Assembly (NCBI RefSeq): GCF_002163715.1 | Contig: NZ_CP015698.1 | Span: forward strand, 3,450,201-3,514,200 | Length of the DNA stretch: 64,000 nucleotides | Origin: Curvibacter sp. AEP1-3 | GTDB taxonomy: Bacteria > Pseudomonadota > Gammaproteobacteria > Burkholderiales > Burkholderiaceae_C | Direction of reading: 5' to 3' | Shown: one piece after another, positions 8,536-17,330 of the stretch | Layout: each line of letters begins with the position of its first letter | Position numbering within the stretch: the first letter of the stretch is position 1 | The notes under the pieces: model-generated | Told to the model about the DNA's origin: nothing | The model's input: the letters and a program-made list of their open reading frames with translations, nothing else | Databases searched by the model: none | Program-made: the position numbers and the translations under genes

Positions 8536-9432
8536 GTGACCCTGTCGTATGACTGGTTGGCCCTGGGAGCAGCGGCCTGCTGGGCCCTCACCGGGCTGAT
8601 TTCCGCTCCGCAAGCGCGCCATTTGGGCGCGTTTGCTTTTACGCGCTGGCGCATGGGGCTGGTCTTCGTCATGTTGGCTCCAGTCGTGCTTTTCAATGGC
8701 GCATGGCACAGCATTTCAGGGGCCCAAGCCTTGGTCTTGATCGCCAGTGGTCTCATAGGCATTTTTGTGGGTGACACCGCCCTGTTTGCCTCCATGAATC
8801 GTCTGGGCCCCCGGCGCACGGGCGTTTTGTTTGCCACTCATGCGCTCTTTAGCGCGCTGCTGGGCTTTTTGGTGCTGGATGAACGTATGGGCACTCAAGC
8901 AATATTGGGCGGGGCCTTGGTAGTGGGCGGCGTGATGACAGCCATTGCGCTGGGGTCGCGTAAGGACGAGTCGCATGCGTTGGAGCAGATCCGTGGCCAC
9001 GTGCCTTCGGGTGTGGCATTGGGGCTGGTCGCAGCGCTGTGCCAGGCCACCGGGTCCCTGATTGCCAAACCGGTGATGGCGTCCGGGGTCGACCCGGTGG
9101 CTGCCACTGTGCTTCGCGTAGGCGCCACCTGTGCGGCCCATCTTGCGCTGTTATGGGGCGGGGCCCAGCTGGCTCGCACTCAGAACCCTTTGTCTTGGCC
9201 CGTGGTGGGAAAAGTGGCGCTGAGCGGGATGATAGGTATGGGGCTGGGCATGAGCCTGATCCTGCTGGCTCTCCAGCATGGCAATGTCGGCATGGTCGGG
9301 ATTTTGTCTTCCGTGTCGCCGGTGCTGGTGCTACCGTTGCTGTGGTGGCACCTCGGACGGTCCCCTGCAAAGGGTGCCTGGTGGGGGGCAGGGCTCACTG
9401 TGGTGGGCACGATTCTGGTTCTGGTCCGTTAA
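8536..9432 (+). CDS. EamA/DMT-family transporter
   Basis: Inner-membrane protein of 298 residues with about ten hydrophobic helices in two EamA-type repeats, the drug/metabolite transporter layout. The start is GTG at 8536, because the overlapping ATG at 8534 is followed at once by a stop in its own frame. The first repeat ends near IALGSRKDE; a short charged linker (ESHALEQIRGHVP) separates the halves. The substrate cannot be inferred. It sits between ychF and mnmH on the same strand, 12 bases before mnmH, so the three may be co-transcribed. Confidence 0.85.
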   Translation: MTLSYDWLALGAAACWALTGLISAPQARHLGAFAFTRWRMGLVFVMLAPVVLFNGAWHSISGAQALVLIASGLIGIFVGDTALFASMNRLGPRRTGVLFATHALFSALLGFLVLDERMGTQAILGGALVVGGVMTAIALGSRKDESHALEQIRGHVPSGVALGLVAALCQATGSLIAKPVMASGVDPVAATVLRVGATCAAHLALLWGGAQLARTQNPLSWPVVGKVALSGMIGMGLGMSLILLALQHGNVGMVGILSSVSPVLVLPLLWWHLGRSPAKGAWWGAGLTVVGTILVLVR

Positions 9433-9444
9433 AGGAAACATTGC

Positions 9445-10497
9445 GTGACTTCCGTCAACCACACCTTCGCCGATATCGCCCAATTGGGCAGTTTCGATGC
9501 CGTGATCGATGCACGCTCTCCGGGTGAGTTTGCGTTGGACCATATTCCCGGTGCGATCAACTGCCCCGTGTTGGATGACGAGGAACGCATCCGGGTGGGT
9601 ACGCTGTACAAACAAGTGTCTCCGTTTGAAGCCCGCAAGGTAGGCGCGGTATTGGTCGCGCGCAATGTGGCGCGCCACATTGAGACTCTGTTTGCGGCAC
9701 ACCCCAAGTCCTGGCGTCCGTTGGTTTACTGCTGGCGTGGAGGGCAGCGCAGTGGTTCGTTCACCCATATCCTCAACGAAGTGGGTTGGACGGCACGGCG
9801 TCTGAGCGGCGGCTACAAATCCTGGCGCCATCATGTGCTGAGTGAGCTGGAGCTTGTGCCGGCCCGATACGATTTCCGGGTGCTGGCAGGGCCCACCGGT
9901 TCCGGTAAAACCAAGGTTCTTGAATCGCTGGAAGCATTGGGCGAGCAGGTTTTGAACCTGGAGGCCATTGCCGCCCACAAAGGTTCGGTGCTCGGTGGTC
10001 TGCCGGACCAAGTGCAACCATCGCAGAAGATGTTTGAAACCTGTGTGCTGCATACCCTGTCCGCTTTTGATCCGGCGCGACCGGTGTATGTCGAAGCCGA
10101 GAGCAAGCGCATCGGGTTGCTGCGCCTGCCGGATGCGGTCTACCAAGGCATCCAGCAGGGCACGTGGATGGGATTGCATGTGCCGGTCAGTGCGCGCGTG
10201 CGGTTCTTACTGCAGGACTACGCCTATTTCGTGCACAGCCCGGTATTGGTGGCGCAATTGGAGCGCTTGGGTGCGACCTGCGGCAAGGCCCAAGTGGAAG
10301 CGTGGAAGAGCCTGATTGCGAACGGGCAATACGAAGAATTGGTGGAGGACCTTCTCGTCAAGCACTACGACCGCTACTACGACCGATCCATGCAGCAACT
10401 GCATTCCGTTGAGGCCCAGGGGAATACTTTGGGCACGGACGATGTGAGTGACGCCGGGTTCATGGAATTGGCTCGCCGTATCGCAGAGCGGAAGTAA
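9445..10497 (+). CDS. mnmH: tRNA 2-selenouridine synthase MnmH (SelU)
   Basis: Converts 2-thiouridine to 2-selenouridine at the wobble position of Lys, Glu and Gln tRNAs, through an S-geranyl intermediate. It has 350 residues. The N-terminal rhodanese domain carries the catalytic cysteine C96 in LVYCWRGGQRSGSF, and a P-loop GPTGSGKT follows at residues 149-156. The start is GTG at 9445 with AAAGGAAA just upstream. A selenium donor gene (selD) is not in this window, so selenation depends on genes elsewhere; without SelD the enzyme would only geranylate. The stop is one base from the stop of the convergent YqaA-type gene, with no terminator between. Confidence 0.93.
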   Translation: MTSVNHTFADIAQLGSFDAVIDARSPGEFALDHIPGAINCPVLDDEERIRVGTLYKQVSPFEARKVGAVLVARNVARHIETLFAAHPKSWRPLVYCWRGGQRSGSFTHILNEVGWTARRLSGGYKSWRHHVLSELELVPARYDFRVLAGPTGSGKTKVLESLEALGEQVLNLEAIAAHKGSVLGGLPDQVQPSQKMFETCVLHTLSAFDPARPVYVEAESKRIGLLRLPDAVYQGIQQGTWMGLHVPVSARVRFLLQDYAYFVHSPVLVAQLERLGATCGKAQVEAWKSLIANGQYEELVEDLLVKHYDRYYDRSMQQLHSVEAQGNTLGTDDVSDAGFMELARRIAERK

Positions 10498-10498
10498 A

Positions 10499-10972
10499 TC
10501 ACCAGAGTGATATCAACCCGATGGCACCGGCTGTCATCGTGATGTAGCGCAGGCATTTGCCCACCGCCATGTAGGCCACGCATTGCCAGAAAGGCAATTT
10601 GAGCCAGCCGGCCACCGCGCATAGCGGGTCGCCTACGATGGGCAGCCAAGCCAGCAAGCAGGCCTTGGGCCCCATGCGGCGGAGCCAGTGCAGGGCGCGC
10701 ACATGGCTGTAGGAGCCGCCAAATTTGTCAGCGACGTCGCAGGCTGCCTTGCCCATCCACCAGGTGATCGCACCGCCCAGGGTGTTACCCACGGTCGCGA
10801 CGGCAATGACAGGCCAGAACATATCGGGCTGCAGGTGCACCAGGCCCAGCACTACCGGTTCCGAGCCCATGGGCAACAAGGTGGCTGATATGAGCGAGAC
10901 GGCGAATACGGTACTCAGGCTGTACTCGGGTAAAGCAAGCAGGTGCAAAAAGTGGGTGAGCCAGGCGTCCAT
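10499..10972 (-). CDS. YqaA-family (DedA-related) inner-membrane protein
   Basis: Membrane protein of 157 residues from the ATG giving MDAWLTHFLHLL; the longer upstream frame would run through the dusB leader and shows no similarity. It has the VTT/SNARE-associated features of YqaA: MGSEPVVLG, TVGNTLGGAITWWMG, and WLPIVGDPLCAVAGWLKL, which includes the conserved GDP motif. Relatives of the DedA superfamily include lipid scramblases and undecaprenyl-phosphate flippases, but the role of YqaA is not established. Confidence 0.85.
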   Translation of the reverse strand: MDAWLTHFLHLLALPEYSLSTVFAVSLISATLLPMGSEPVVLGLVHLQPDMFWPVIAVATVGNTLGGAITWWMGKAACDVADKFGGSYSHVRALHWLRRMGPKACLLAWLPIVGDPLCAVAGWLKLPFWQCVAYMAVGKCLRYITMTAGAIGLISLW

Positions 10973-11062
10973 GGTGAGCCCAGTATAGGGAGCCGAGCAT
11001 AGTCTCTCTGCATCCGGGCGGCATTTCAATTGCTGAAATTTTGAGCAGTTAGAATACACATC

Positions 11063-11084
11063 AGGCCCGCAGCAGTGCGGGCCT
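11063..11084 (+). promoter_or_regulatory. Leader hairpin of dusB-fis
   Basis: AGGCCCGCA and TGCGGGCCT form a perfect 9-bp stem with a GCAG loop between a TAGAAT-like -10 hexamer (about 11050-11055) and the dusB ATG at 11121. A CTTTTT run follows six bases after the stem. It could be a transcript-stabilising structure or a weak attenuator; the sequence does not decide. Confidence 0.5.
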
Positions 11085-11120
11085 TCACGCTTTTTACCGC
11101 CTCCCGCTCCCACACTACCC

Positions 11121-12173
11121 ATGCAAATCGGCCAGTTCGCTTTGGCGAATCACCTCTTTGTCGCCCCTATGGCTGGGGTGACTGACAGGCCTTTCCGCCA
11201 ATTGTGCAAAAAGCTGGGTGCCGGTTATGCGGTGAGCGAAATGGTGACGTCCCGCAAGGATTTGTGGAACAGCCTCAAGACCTCGCGCCGCGCGAACCAC
11301 GATGGTGAGCCCGGACCGATTGCGGTGCAGATTGCCGGTACCGAGGCGGCCATGATGGCGGAGGCGGCGGTTTACAACATCGACCGTGGCGCGCAGATCA
11401 TAGACATCAACATGGGCTGCCCCGCCAAAAAGGTGTGCAACAAATGGGCAGGTTCTGCATTAATGCAGGACGAGCAACTCGCCATCGAGATCGTGGACGC
11501 CGTAGTCAAAGCCTGCGCGCCGCGCAATGTACCGGTGACTTTGAAGATGCGCACCGGCTGGTGCCAGGCCGAAAAGAATGCGGTGGTGCTGGCCCGCGCT
11601 GCCGAGGCTGCAGGCGTGCAGATGGTGACGGTGCATGGCCGTACCCGCGAGCAGGGCTACAAAGGCGCGGCCGAGTACGACACGATTGCCGCCGTCAAAG
11701 CGGCCTTACGCATTCCGGTGGTGGCCAATGGCGACATCACCACCCCCGAGAAGGCGCGTGACGTGCTGGCCGCCACGGGCGCAGACGCCATCATGATCGG
11801 CCGTGCGGCCCAAGGCTACCCGTGGATATTCCGGGAGGTGGCGCATTTTCTGGCCACTGGCACACACCTTGCACCTCCGTTGGTGAGTGAGGTGAAAAAG
11901 CTGTTGGTCGAGCACCTCTACGACCATTACAGCCTGTACGACGAATTCATAGGCGTGCGCTCGGCACGCAAGCACATCGGCTGGTACTTGGAAGACCTGC
12001 CGGGTGGCGAAGACTTCCGTCAGCGCATGAATCTGTTGGAAGACAGCGCCTCCCAAGTGGCCGCGGTGGAAACGTATTTGGATGAGTTGAATGAAAAAAT
12101 GGATCGCATTCCCGCCCGGGAAGCAGCGACTGGTCAGGCAAGGGGACATGACATGATGGAATTGGCAGCATGA
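11121..12173 (+). CDS. dusB: tRNA-dihydrouridine synthase B
   Basis: FMN-dependent reductase that makes dihydrouridine in tRNA. It has 350 residues with an FMN-binding TIM barrel: APMAGVTDRPFR near the N terminus, the NMGCPAKKVCNKWAGSAL loop where C100 is the expected catalytic acid, MVTVHGRTREQGYKG, NGDITTPEKA and ADAIMIGRAAQGYPWIF for phosphate binding. A helical C-terminal domain binds tRNA. The final four bases (ATGA) overlap the fis start, the classic dusB-fis operon in which fis expression depends on the dusB leader. Confidence 0.97.
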   Translation: MQIGQFALANHLFVAPMAGVTDRPFRQLCKKLGAGYAVSEMVTSRKDLWNSLKTSRRANHDGEPGPIAVQIAGTEAAMMAEAAVYNIDRGAQIIDINMGCPAKKVCNKWAGSALMQDEQLAIEIVDAVVKACAPRNVPVTLKMRTGWCQAEKNAVVLARAAEAAGVQMVTVHGRTREQGYKGAAEYDTIAAVKAALRIPVVANGDITTPEKARDVLAATGADAIMIGRAAQGYPWIFREVAHFLATGTHLAPPLVSEVKKLLVEHLYDHYSLYDEFIGVRSARKHIGWYLEDLPGGEDFRQRMNLLEDSASQVAAVETYLDELNEKMDRIPAREAATGQARGHDMMELAA

Positions 12174-12406
12174 GCAAGAAGCACTTGGATGAGTGCGTGC
12201 GCACCAGTCTGGAATCGTATTTCGCAGATCTGGATGGCACGGAGCCCGGTGGCATGTACGACATGCTGGTTCGGGCGGTAGAGAAACCCTTGCTCGAAGT
12301 GGTGATGGCGCAGGCGGACAACAACCAGTCCAAAGCTGCTCAATGGTTGGGCTTGAACCGCAATACGCTGCGCAAAAAATTGGTAGAGCACAAGTTGCTC
12401 TCGTGA
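12170..12406 (+). CDS. fis: Fis-family DNA-binding protein
   Basis: Nucleoid-associated, DNA-bending regulator. It has 78 residues, shorter than the 98-residue enterobacterial Fis and typical of the betaproteobacterial form. The C-terminal helix-turn-helix reads NNQSKAAQWLGLNRNTLRKKL, as in the NtrC/Fis family. It is translationally coupled to dusB through a 4-base overlap. Confidence 0.95.
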   Translation: MSKKHLDECVRTSLESYFADLDGTEPGGMYDMLVRAVEKPLLEVVMAQADNNQSKAAQWLGLNRNTLRKKLVEHKLLS

Positions 12407-12478
12407 GTGTCCCCGCCGGCTCCCGCCATGGTGCGGGTGTCCGGTGAAACGTTTTCTGGTTTTACTTTACCCCGCACT

Positions 12479-14101
12479 ATGAACGCACAAAAAACTGCAC
12501 TGTTGTCGGTCTCCGACAAGACCGGCATCGTTGAACTCGCCCAGGCGTTGCACGCCCAGGGCGTCAAGCTCCTGTCCACCGGCGGCACCGCCAAACTGCT
12601 TGCCGACAAAGGCTTGCCGGTGACCGAAGTGGCGGAGATGACCGGCTTCCCTGAAATGTTGGACGGCCGGGTGAAGACTCTGCATCCCCGCGTGCACGGT
12701 GGCTTGCTGGCGCGCCGCGACTTCCCCACCCACATGGCGGCGCTGGCAGAGCACGACATCAACACCATCGACTTCCTGGTGGTTAATCTGTATCCGTTTG
12801 AAGCTACCGTGGCCAAGGCGGGGTGCACGCTGGAAGACGCGATAGAGAACATCGACATCGGCGGCCCCGCCATGGTGCGCAGCGCGGCCAAGAATTGGAA
12901 AGACGTGGCGGTGCTGACCGACGCGGCCCAGTACGACACCGTGATTGCCGAACTGAAGGCCAACGGCGTGGTGAGCGACAAGACCAAGCTGGGCCTGTCC
13001 ATCGCGGCATTCAACCGCATCAGCCAGTACGACGGTGCCATCAGCGACTACTTGTCTGCCATCCAGATCGCTAAAGACGACAATGAAGGGGTGCCCGCAG
13101 GTGACAAGGCCCCGGTGCTGGACCTGTTCCCCGGCCAGAGCAACGGCCGTTTCGTCAAAGTGCAAGACCTGCGCTACGGCGAAAACAGCCACCAGCAAGC
13201 CGCGCTGTACCGCGATTTGATGCCTGCCCCCGGCTCGCTGGTGACTGCCAAGCAATTGCAGGGCAAGGAACTGAGCTATAACAACATCGCCGATGCGGAC
13301 GCTGCTTGGGAATGTGTGAAGAGCTTTGACACGCCTGCTTGCGTGATCGTCAAGCACGCCAACCCCTGCGGCGTGGCCGTGGGTGCCAACGCCTTGGAGG
13401 CCTACAGCAAGGCCTTCCAGACCGACCCCACCAGCGCGTTTGGCGGCATCATTGCGCTGAATACTGAGCTGGACGAAGCTGGTGCGCAACAAATCTCCAA
13501 GCAGTTTGTGGAAGTGTTGATGGCACCTAGCTTCACAGCCGCAGCGCTGGAAGTGTTCAAGTCCAAGGTCAATGTGCGGATTCTGCAAATCGACTTGCCC
13601 AAGGGTGGAGCGTCGGCATGGGACCAGGGCCGCAACCTGATGGACATGAAGCGCATCGGCTCCGGCATCCTGCTGCAAACGGCCGACAACCATGAGCTGG
13701 CGCTGAGCGATCTGAAGGTCGTGACGACCAAGCAACCCATTGCTGAAGAGCTGAATGACCTGCTGTTCGCTTGGAAAGTGGCCAAGTACGTCAAGTCCAA
13801 TGCCATCGTCTTCTGCAAGGGCGGCATGACCATGGGCGTGGGCGCCGGCCAGATGAGCCGCCTGGACTCTGCCCGCATCGCTTCCATCAAAGCCGGCCAC
13901 GCCAATCTGTCCTTGGCTGGCACGGTCGTGGCGAGCGATGCATTCTTCCCCTTCCGCGATGGCTTGGATGTGGTGGTCGACCACGGCGCGACCTGCGTCA
14001 TTCAGCCCGGTGGCTCCATGCGTGACCAAGAGGTCATTGACGCGGCCAACGAGCGCGGGGTGTCCATGGTGTTCAGCGGCGTGCGCCACTTCCGCCACTA
14101 A
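12479..14101 (+). CDS. purH: Bifunctional AICAR transformylase / IMP cyclohydrolase
   Basis: Last two steps of purine synthesis: formylation of AICAR and ring closure to IMP. It has 540 residues from the ATG giving [16 protein letters not shown]; a longer frame from 12407 adds 24 residues with no family similarity. The N-terminal MGS-like cyclohydrolase domain shows [10 protein letters not shown] and [16 protein letters not shown]. The transformylase domain shows [12 protein letters not shown] and the catalytic KHANPCG motif. The segment [20 protein letters not shown] slightly lengthens the middle region compared with E. coli PurH (529 residues). A strong terminator follows. Confidence 0.97.
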   Translation: MNAQKTALLSVSDKTGIVELAQALHAQGVKLLSTGGTAKLLADKGLPVTEVAEMTGFPEMLDGRVKTLHPRVHGGLLARRDFPTHMAALAEHDINTIDFLVVNLYPFEATVAKAGCTLEDAIENIDIGGPAMVRSAAKNWKDVAVLTDAAQYDTVIAELKANGVVSDKTKLGLSIAAFNRISQYDGAISDYLSAIQIAKDDNEGVPAGDKAPVLDLFPGQSNGRFVKVQDLRYGENSHQQAALYRDLMPAPGSLVTAKQLQGKELSYNNIADADAAWECVKSFDTPACVIVKHANPCGVAVGANALEAYSKAFQTDPTSAFGGIIALNTELDEAGAQQISKQFVEVLMAPSFTAAALEVFKSKVNVRILQIDLPKGGASAWDQGRNLMDMKRIGSGILLQTADNHELALSDLKVVTTKQPIAEELNDLLFAWKVAKYVKSNAIVFCKGGMTMGVGAGQMSRLDSARIASIKAGHANLSLAGTVVASDAFFPFRDGLDVVVDHGATCVIQPGGSMRDQEVIDAANERGVSMVFSGVRHFRH

Positions 14102-14125
14102 ACCATCGATTTTGGAAGCCAGTGC

Positions 14126-14151
14126 AAAAGCCGCCTGAGGGCGGCTTTTTT
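14126..14151 (+). terminator. Rho-independent terminator after purH
   Basis: AAAAGCCGCC, loop TGAG, then GGCGGCTTTTTT: a 6-bp GC stem extended by A-T pairs and followed by a T run, 25 bases after the purH stop. Confidence 0.9.
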
Positions 14152-14154
14152 GTG

Positions 14155-14210
14155 TCAAATCATGTGCTGGCGCTCATGGAATGTGCGCGAGCAGCTATGA
14201 ATTCATTAGC
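14155..14210 (+). repeat. Dispersed repeat, copy C
   Basis: Full-length copy starting TCAAATCATG, with CTGGCGCTCATGGAATGT in the middle, the core GCGCGAGCAGCTAT, and the end GCTAT-GAATTCA-TTAGC. It begins four bases after the purH terminator and lies in the gmhA leader. Together with the terminator it fills most of the 194-base gap before gmhA. Confidence 0.85.
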
Positions 14211-14295
14211 GACTGCTGCTTCTTTGCAATCTTGGTATCTGGGCTTGTTCTGCAGTTGTTCCGGACACAGGAGGGTTTGCGCGAAAATGGGCTCC

Positions 14296-14889
14296 ATGCA
14301 AAACTACATCACTTCCAGCCTGCAAGAGGCGCACACCGCATTGACCAAGCTGCTGGCCAACCCGGCCGCATTGGCGACCATCGAGCAGGCTGCCCAACTG
14401 CTGATCTCCACTTTTGAGAGCCACGGGCGGGTGTACTCTTGCGGTAATGGCGGCTCCATGTGCGATGCCATGCACTTTGCTGAAGAACTGACCGGTCGCT
14501 ACCGCAAAGATCGCAAAGCGCTGGGCGCGACAGCCATCAGCGACGCCGGCCACCTGACCTGTGTGGGCAACGACCACGGCTACGAGCAAGTATTCGCCCG
14601 CTACGTCGAAGGCCACGGCCGCCCCGGCGATTGCCTGGTGGCGCTCAGTACAAGCGGCACCAGCAAGAATGTGATCAAGGCCGCCGAGGCGGCCAAAGCA
14701 CTGGGCATGAAGGTCATCATCCTGAGCGGCAAGCGCAGCGAGAAGCTGGAGCCCCTGAGCGATGTGTACATCTGTACCCCCGGTGGAACTTATGCAGACC
14801 GGGTGCAGGAGCTGCACATCAAGGTGCTGCACATCCTGATTGAGCTGATCGAGCGCCACTTTTTTCCAGAGAACTACGTCGGCGAGTGA
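14296..14889 (+). CDS. gmhA: D-sedoheptulose-7-phosphate isomerase (GmhA; DiaA-like SIS protein)
   Basis: SIS-domain enzyme that makes D-glycero-D-manno-heptose 7-phosphate for the lipopolysaccharide core. It has 197 residues from the ATG giving MQNYITSSLQEAH; an in-frame ATG at 14287 is a possible alternative. Sugar-phosphate-binding features: SCGNGGSMCDAMHFAEELTG, LVALSTSGTSKNV and ERHFFPE. The close paralogue DiaA, which binds DnaA, has the same fold. Here the stand-alone context between purH and hemL does not discriminate between them. The frame upstream crosses repeat copy C and is not considered coding. Confidence 0.85.
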   Translation: MQNYITSSLQEAHTALTKLLANPAALATIEQAAQLLISTFESHGRVYSCGNGGSMCDAMHFAEELTGRYRKDRKALGATAISDAGHLTCVGNDHGYEQVFARYVEGHGRPGDCLVALSTSGTSKNVIKAAEAAKALGMKVIILSGKRSEKLEPLSDVYICTPGGTYADRVQELHIKVLHILIELIERHFFPENYVGE

Positions 14890-14910
14890 GTGCGTAGTCC
14901 ACCCCACCAT

Positions 14911-14954
14911 AAAACAAGGGCTGGAAGCCAAATCGGCTTCCAGCCCTTGTTTTA
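14911..14954. terminator. Bidirectional terminator between gmhA and hemL
   Basis: AAAACAAGGGCTGGAAGCC pairs perfectly with GGCTTCCAGCCCTTGTTTT (19-bp stem, short AAATC loop). A-rich and T-rich ends on both sides allow it to stop both convergent genes. Confidence 0.92.
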
Positions 14955-14983
14955 TTTGCGCGAGCAGCTTCTATTTTGATAGC
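14954..14983 (+). repeat. Dispersed repeat, partial copy D (provides hemL stop)
   Basis: Contains TTTGCGCGAGCAGC and the end GCTTC-TATTTTG-ATAGC. The upstream half of the element is replaced by the terminator. The hemL stop codon (complement of 14971-14973) and last four codons lie inside it. Confidence 0.7.
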
Positions 14984-16272
14984 AATTTGAACACGTCACT
15001 CGCTGCGGCGACCGTCTCTGCAATGTCGGCATCGGTGTGTGCGGCGCTCATGAAGCCAGCCTCATAAAGTGCCGGGGCGATGTAAACGCCGCGGTCCAGC
15101 AGGCCGTGGAACAGAGTGTTGAAACGCGCGTTGTCGGTGGTCATGACCTTGGCGTAGTTTTGCGGCAGTTCTTTGAATAAGAAAAAGCCGAACATGCCGC
15201 CCTCAGAGTCGCCGCAGAAGTCGATTCCCGCTTTGTCGGCTTCTGCTTGCAGGCCGCTGATCAGGGACTGTGTTTTGCGGCCCAAGTCTTCGTAGAAGCC
15301 GGGTTTGCTGATTTCTGCCAAGGTCGCCAAGCCGCAAGCGGTAGCCACCGGGTTGCCGGACAAAGTGCCGGCCTGGTACACAGGGCCCAAGGGGGCCAGC
15401 TGCTCCATGACCGCGCGCTTGCCGCCAAAGGCTGCCAAGGGCATGCCGCCGCCAATCACCTTGCCCATGACCGTCATGTCGGGCTCAAATCCGGGAATGC
15501 TGCGTGCATAGACCTGCTGGGCGCTGCCGGGTGCGACGCGGAAGCCGGTCATCACTTCGTCAAATACAAACAAGGCGCCGTATTCCGTGCACAGCTCGCT
15601 GCAGCGTTTGATGAAGGGCACGCTGGCGCGCACGAAATTCATGTTGCCGGCAATCGGCTCGATCATCACGCAGGCCAACTCTTTGCCGTGCAGGGCAAAA
15701 GCTTCTTCGAGTTGCTGAATGTTGTTGTACTCCAGCACCAGGGTGTGCTGCACCACTTCGGGCGGCACACCGGCGCTGGTGGGGTTGCCGAAGGTGGCCA
15801 AGCCGGAGCCGGCTTTGACCAGCAGCGCATCGGCATGGCCGTGGTAGCAGCCTTCGAACTTCAAAATCTTGCTCCGGCCAGTCGCGCCGCGGGCGAGGCG
15901 GATGGCGCTCATGCCGGCCTCGGTGCCGCTACTGACCAGCCGCACCATATCCATGCTGGGTACCAGTGCCAAGATGGCTTCGGCCAGTTCCACCTCGCGT
16001 TCTGTCGGAGCGCCAAACGAGAAGCCGTCGAGCGCTGCTTTTTGCACGGCCTCCAACACTGCAGGGTGACCGTGGCCCAGGATCATGGGACCCCAAGAGC
16101 CGATGTAGTCGATGTAGCGCTTGCCGTCAGCGTCCCAAAAGTGGGCGCCTTGCGCACGTTGCACAAAACGCGGGGTGCCGCCCACGGCTTTGAATGCGCG
16201 CACGGGGGAGTTCACGCCGCCGGGAATCACGCGCTTGGCGCGCTCAAAAAGGTCTAAGTTACGGTCTGTCAC
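14971..16272 (-). CDS. hemL: Glutamate-1-semialdehyde 2,1-aminomutase
   Basis: PLP enzyme that makes 5-aminolevulinate in the C5 tetrapyrrole pathway. It has 433 residues, full length. Signature parts: [11 protein letters not shown] near the N terminus, [56 protein letters not shown], and the PLP lysine K271 in [16 protein letters not shown]. The C terminus ends in VFKLLSK, whose last codons and stop fall inside repeat copy D, so the repeat has probably reshaped the tail. The divergent ThiD-like gene lies 14 bases upstream on the same strand. Confidence 0.97.
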   Translation of the reverse strand: MTDRNLDLFERAKRVIPGGVNSPVRAFKAVGGTPRFVQRAQGAHFWDADGKRYIDYIGSWGPMILGHGHPAVLEAVQKAALDGFSFGAPTEREVELAEAILALVPSMDMVRLVSSGTEAGMSAIRLARGATGRSKILKFEGCYHGHADALLVKAGSGLATFGNPTSAGVPPEVVQHTLVLEYNNIQQLEEAFALHGKELACVMIEPIAGNMNFVRASVPFIKRCSELCTEYGALFVFDEVMTGFRVAPGSAQQVYARSIPGFEPDMTVMGKVIGGGMPLAAFGGKRAVMEQLAPLGPVYQAGTLSGNPVATACGLATLAEISKPGFYEDLGRKTQSLISGLQAEADKAGIDFCGDSEGGMFGFFLFKELPQNYAKVMTTDNARFNTLFHGLLDRGVYIAPALYEAGFMSAAHTDADIAETVAAASDVFKLLSK

Positions 16273-16286
16273 AAAATTTCTGCCAG

Positions 16287-17210
16287 TTAGTGTCGGGTGG
16301 AATTGGGGGGGACTTCGAAGTCGGTTTCTACAGAGGACAACGCACCGTCTTCTTCGTCGTCGCTTTCGGGTTGTGCCCAGAAAAGGCGGTCAGGCAGTAC
16401 ATGTCCCATGCCCGGACGAAAGCCGTTTTCCAGGCAGCGATCGAGGTAGCTCAGCGCTTCGGTTACGGCTTCGTTGAGTTCTGTGCCGCTGGCGATCAGC
16501 GCTGCCAATGCCGCAGATAGCGTGTCGCCTGCTCCTGTGAATATGGCTTCAAAGCGTTCGAACTTTTCACTGCACAGCACGGCGGTCGGTGAAGCGAGAA
16601 CGTTATCTATGAATTGGTCGGGCAAGGGTATGCCGGTGACCAAGGTGTAGGGCACGCCGAATGCGTTGGCTGCTTTCGCAATATCGCGGGCAGAGGGGCT
16701 TTTTTCGGACTCCCAGTCGGGCAGTAGCCAGCGGGATAGCGTGCTGTGGTTTCCTACCAACAATGTCGTCTGAGGCAAAAGTAACTCTGTGCAAGCGTCT
16801 TGATACAAATCGATCTTGTCTTCTTCCCACCAGGATAGGTCCGGCATGTAGGCCACGAGGGGGACATCGGAATAGTCAGACGCCATTTCAGCGATGGCAG
16901 AGAGGTTCTCCGGAGTTCCTACAAAACCGACCTTGAAAGCCTGTGCGGGCACGTCTTCCAGGATGACGCGCGCTTGTTCGGTCACGGCCTCGTCGTCGAA
17001 GGGAAAGTGATCCACGATCTCAGTGGTGTCGCGCACGTAGGCGCCGGTGACAACCGGCAAGGCATGCGCGCCAACAGATGCAATGGCCGTCAGGTCGGCC
17101 GCTGTGCCGGCGCCGCCGCTGGGGTCGTTGGCGTTGAATGCCATGACGCAGGCCGAGGGCCCATCATCACCGATGGCATCTTCGATTTCCAGGGAGGGTG
17201 TTGCCGACAT
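16287..17210 (-). CDS. Divergent ThiD-like hydroxymethylpyrimidine kinase
   Basis: Ribokinase-superfamily protein of 307 residues. The start resembles ThiD ([29 protein letters not shown]), and [12 protein letters not shown] follows as in HMP kinases. The anion-hole segment reads [16 protein letters not shown]. coli ThiD has GTGCTLSAA there, so the phosphotransfer position carries the aspartate typical of PfkB and pyridoxal kinases. The usual DPVM and TPN motifs are replaced by [12 protein letters not shown] and LLVGNHS. The tail of about 30 residues is acidic ([12 protein letters not shown]). Probably an HMP/HMP-P kinase, but a different small-molecule kinase is possible. Transcribed towards hemL, 14 bases apart. 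Confidence 0.7.
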   Translation of the reverse strand: MSATPSLEIEDAIGDDGPSACVMAFNANDPSGGAGTAADLTAIASVGAHALPVVTGAYVRDTTEIVDHFPFDDEAVTEQARVILEDVPAQAFKVGFVGTPENLSAIAEMASDYSDVPLVAYMPDLSWWEEDKIDLYQDACTELLLPQTTLLVGNHSTLSRWLLPDWESEKSPSARDIAKAANAFGVPYTLVTGIPLPDQFIDNVLASPTAVLCSEKFERFEAIFTGAGDTLSAALAALIASGTELNEAVTEALSYLDRCLENGFRPGMGHVLPDRLFWAQPESDDEEDGALSSVETDFEVPPNSTRH

Positions 17211-17270
17211 CTAGAGGCCTTTATTAGGGTAAGTCATCGTGCAGAATGGCGTTCTTTAGTCGGGCGGCGG

Positions 17271-17299
17271 TCTTTTGGACAAAACCTGCTCTATACAAT
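17271..17299 (+). promoter_or_regulatory. Putative sigma-70 promoter of the rubredoxin-pil operon
   Basis: TACAAT at 17294-17299 as -10, with a weak TCTTTT -35 at 17271-17276 and a 17-base spacer, 32 bases before the rubredoxin start. The -35 match is poor, so this is tentative. Confidence 0.4.
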
Positions 17300-17330
17300 C
17301 GTTGCATTCTATTTGAAGGCCCTATAAGCT

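Noticed and set aside
12467..14158. A 563-codon open frame antisense to purH
   Set aside because: purH on the other strand has all motifs; the antisense frame is open only because of GC-rich third positions.
15247..16257. A 336-codon open frame antisense to hemL
   Set aside because: hemL has full motifs; the antisense frame is non-coding by composition.
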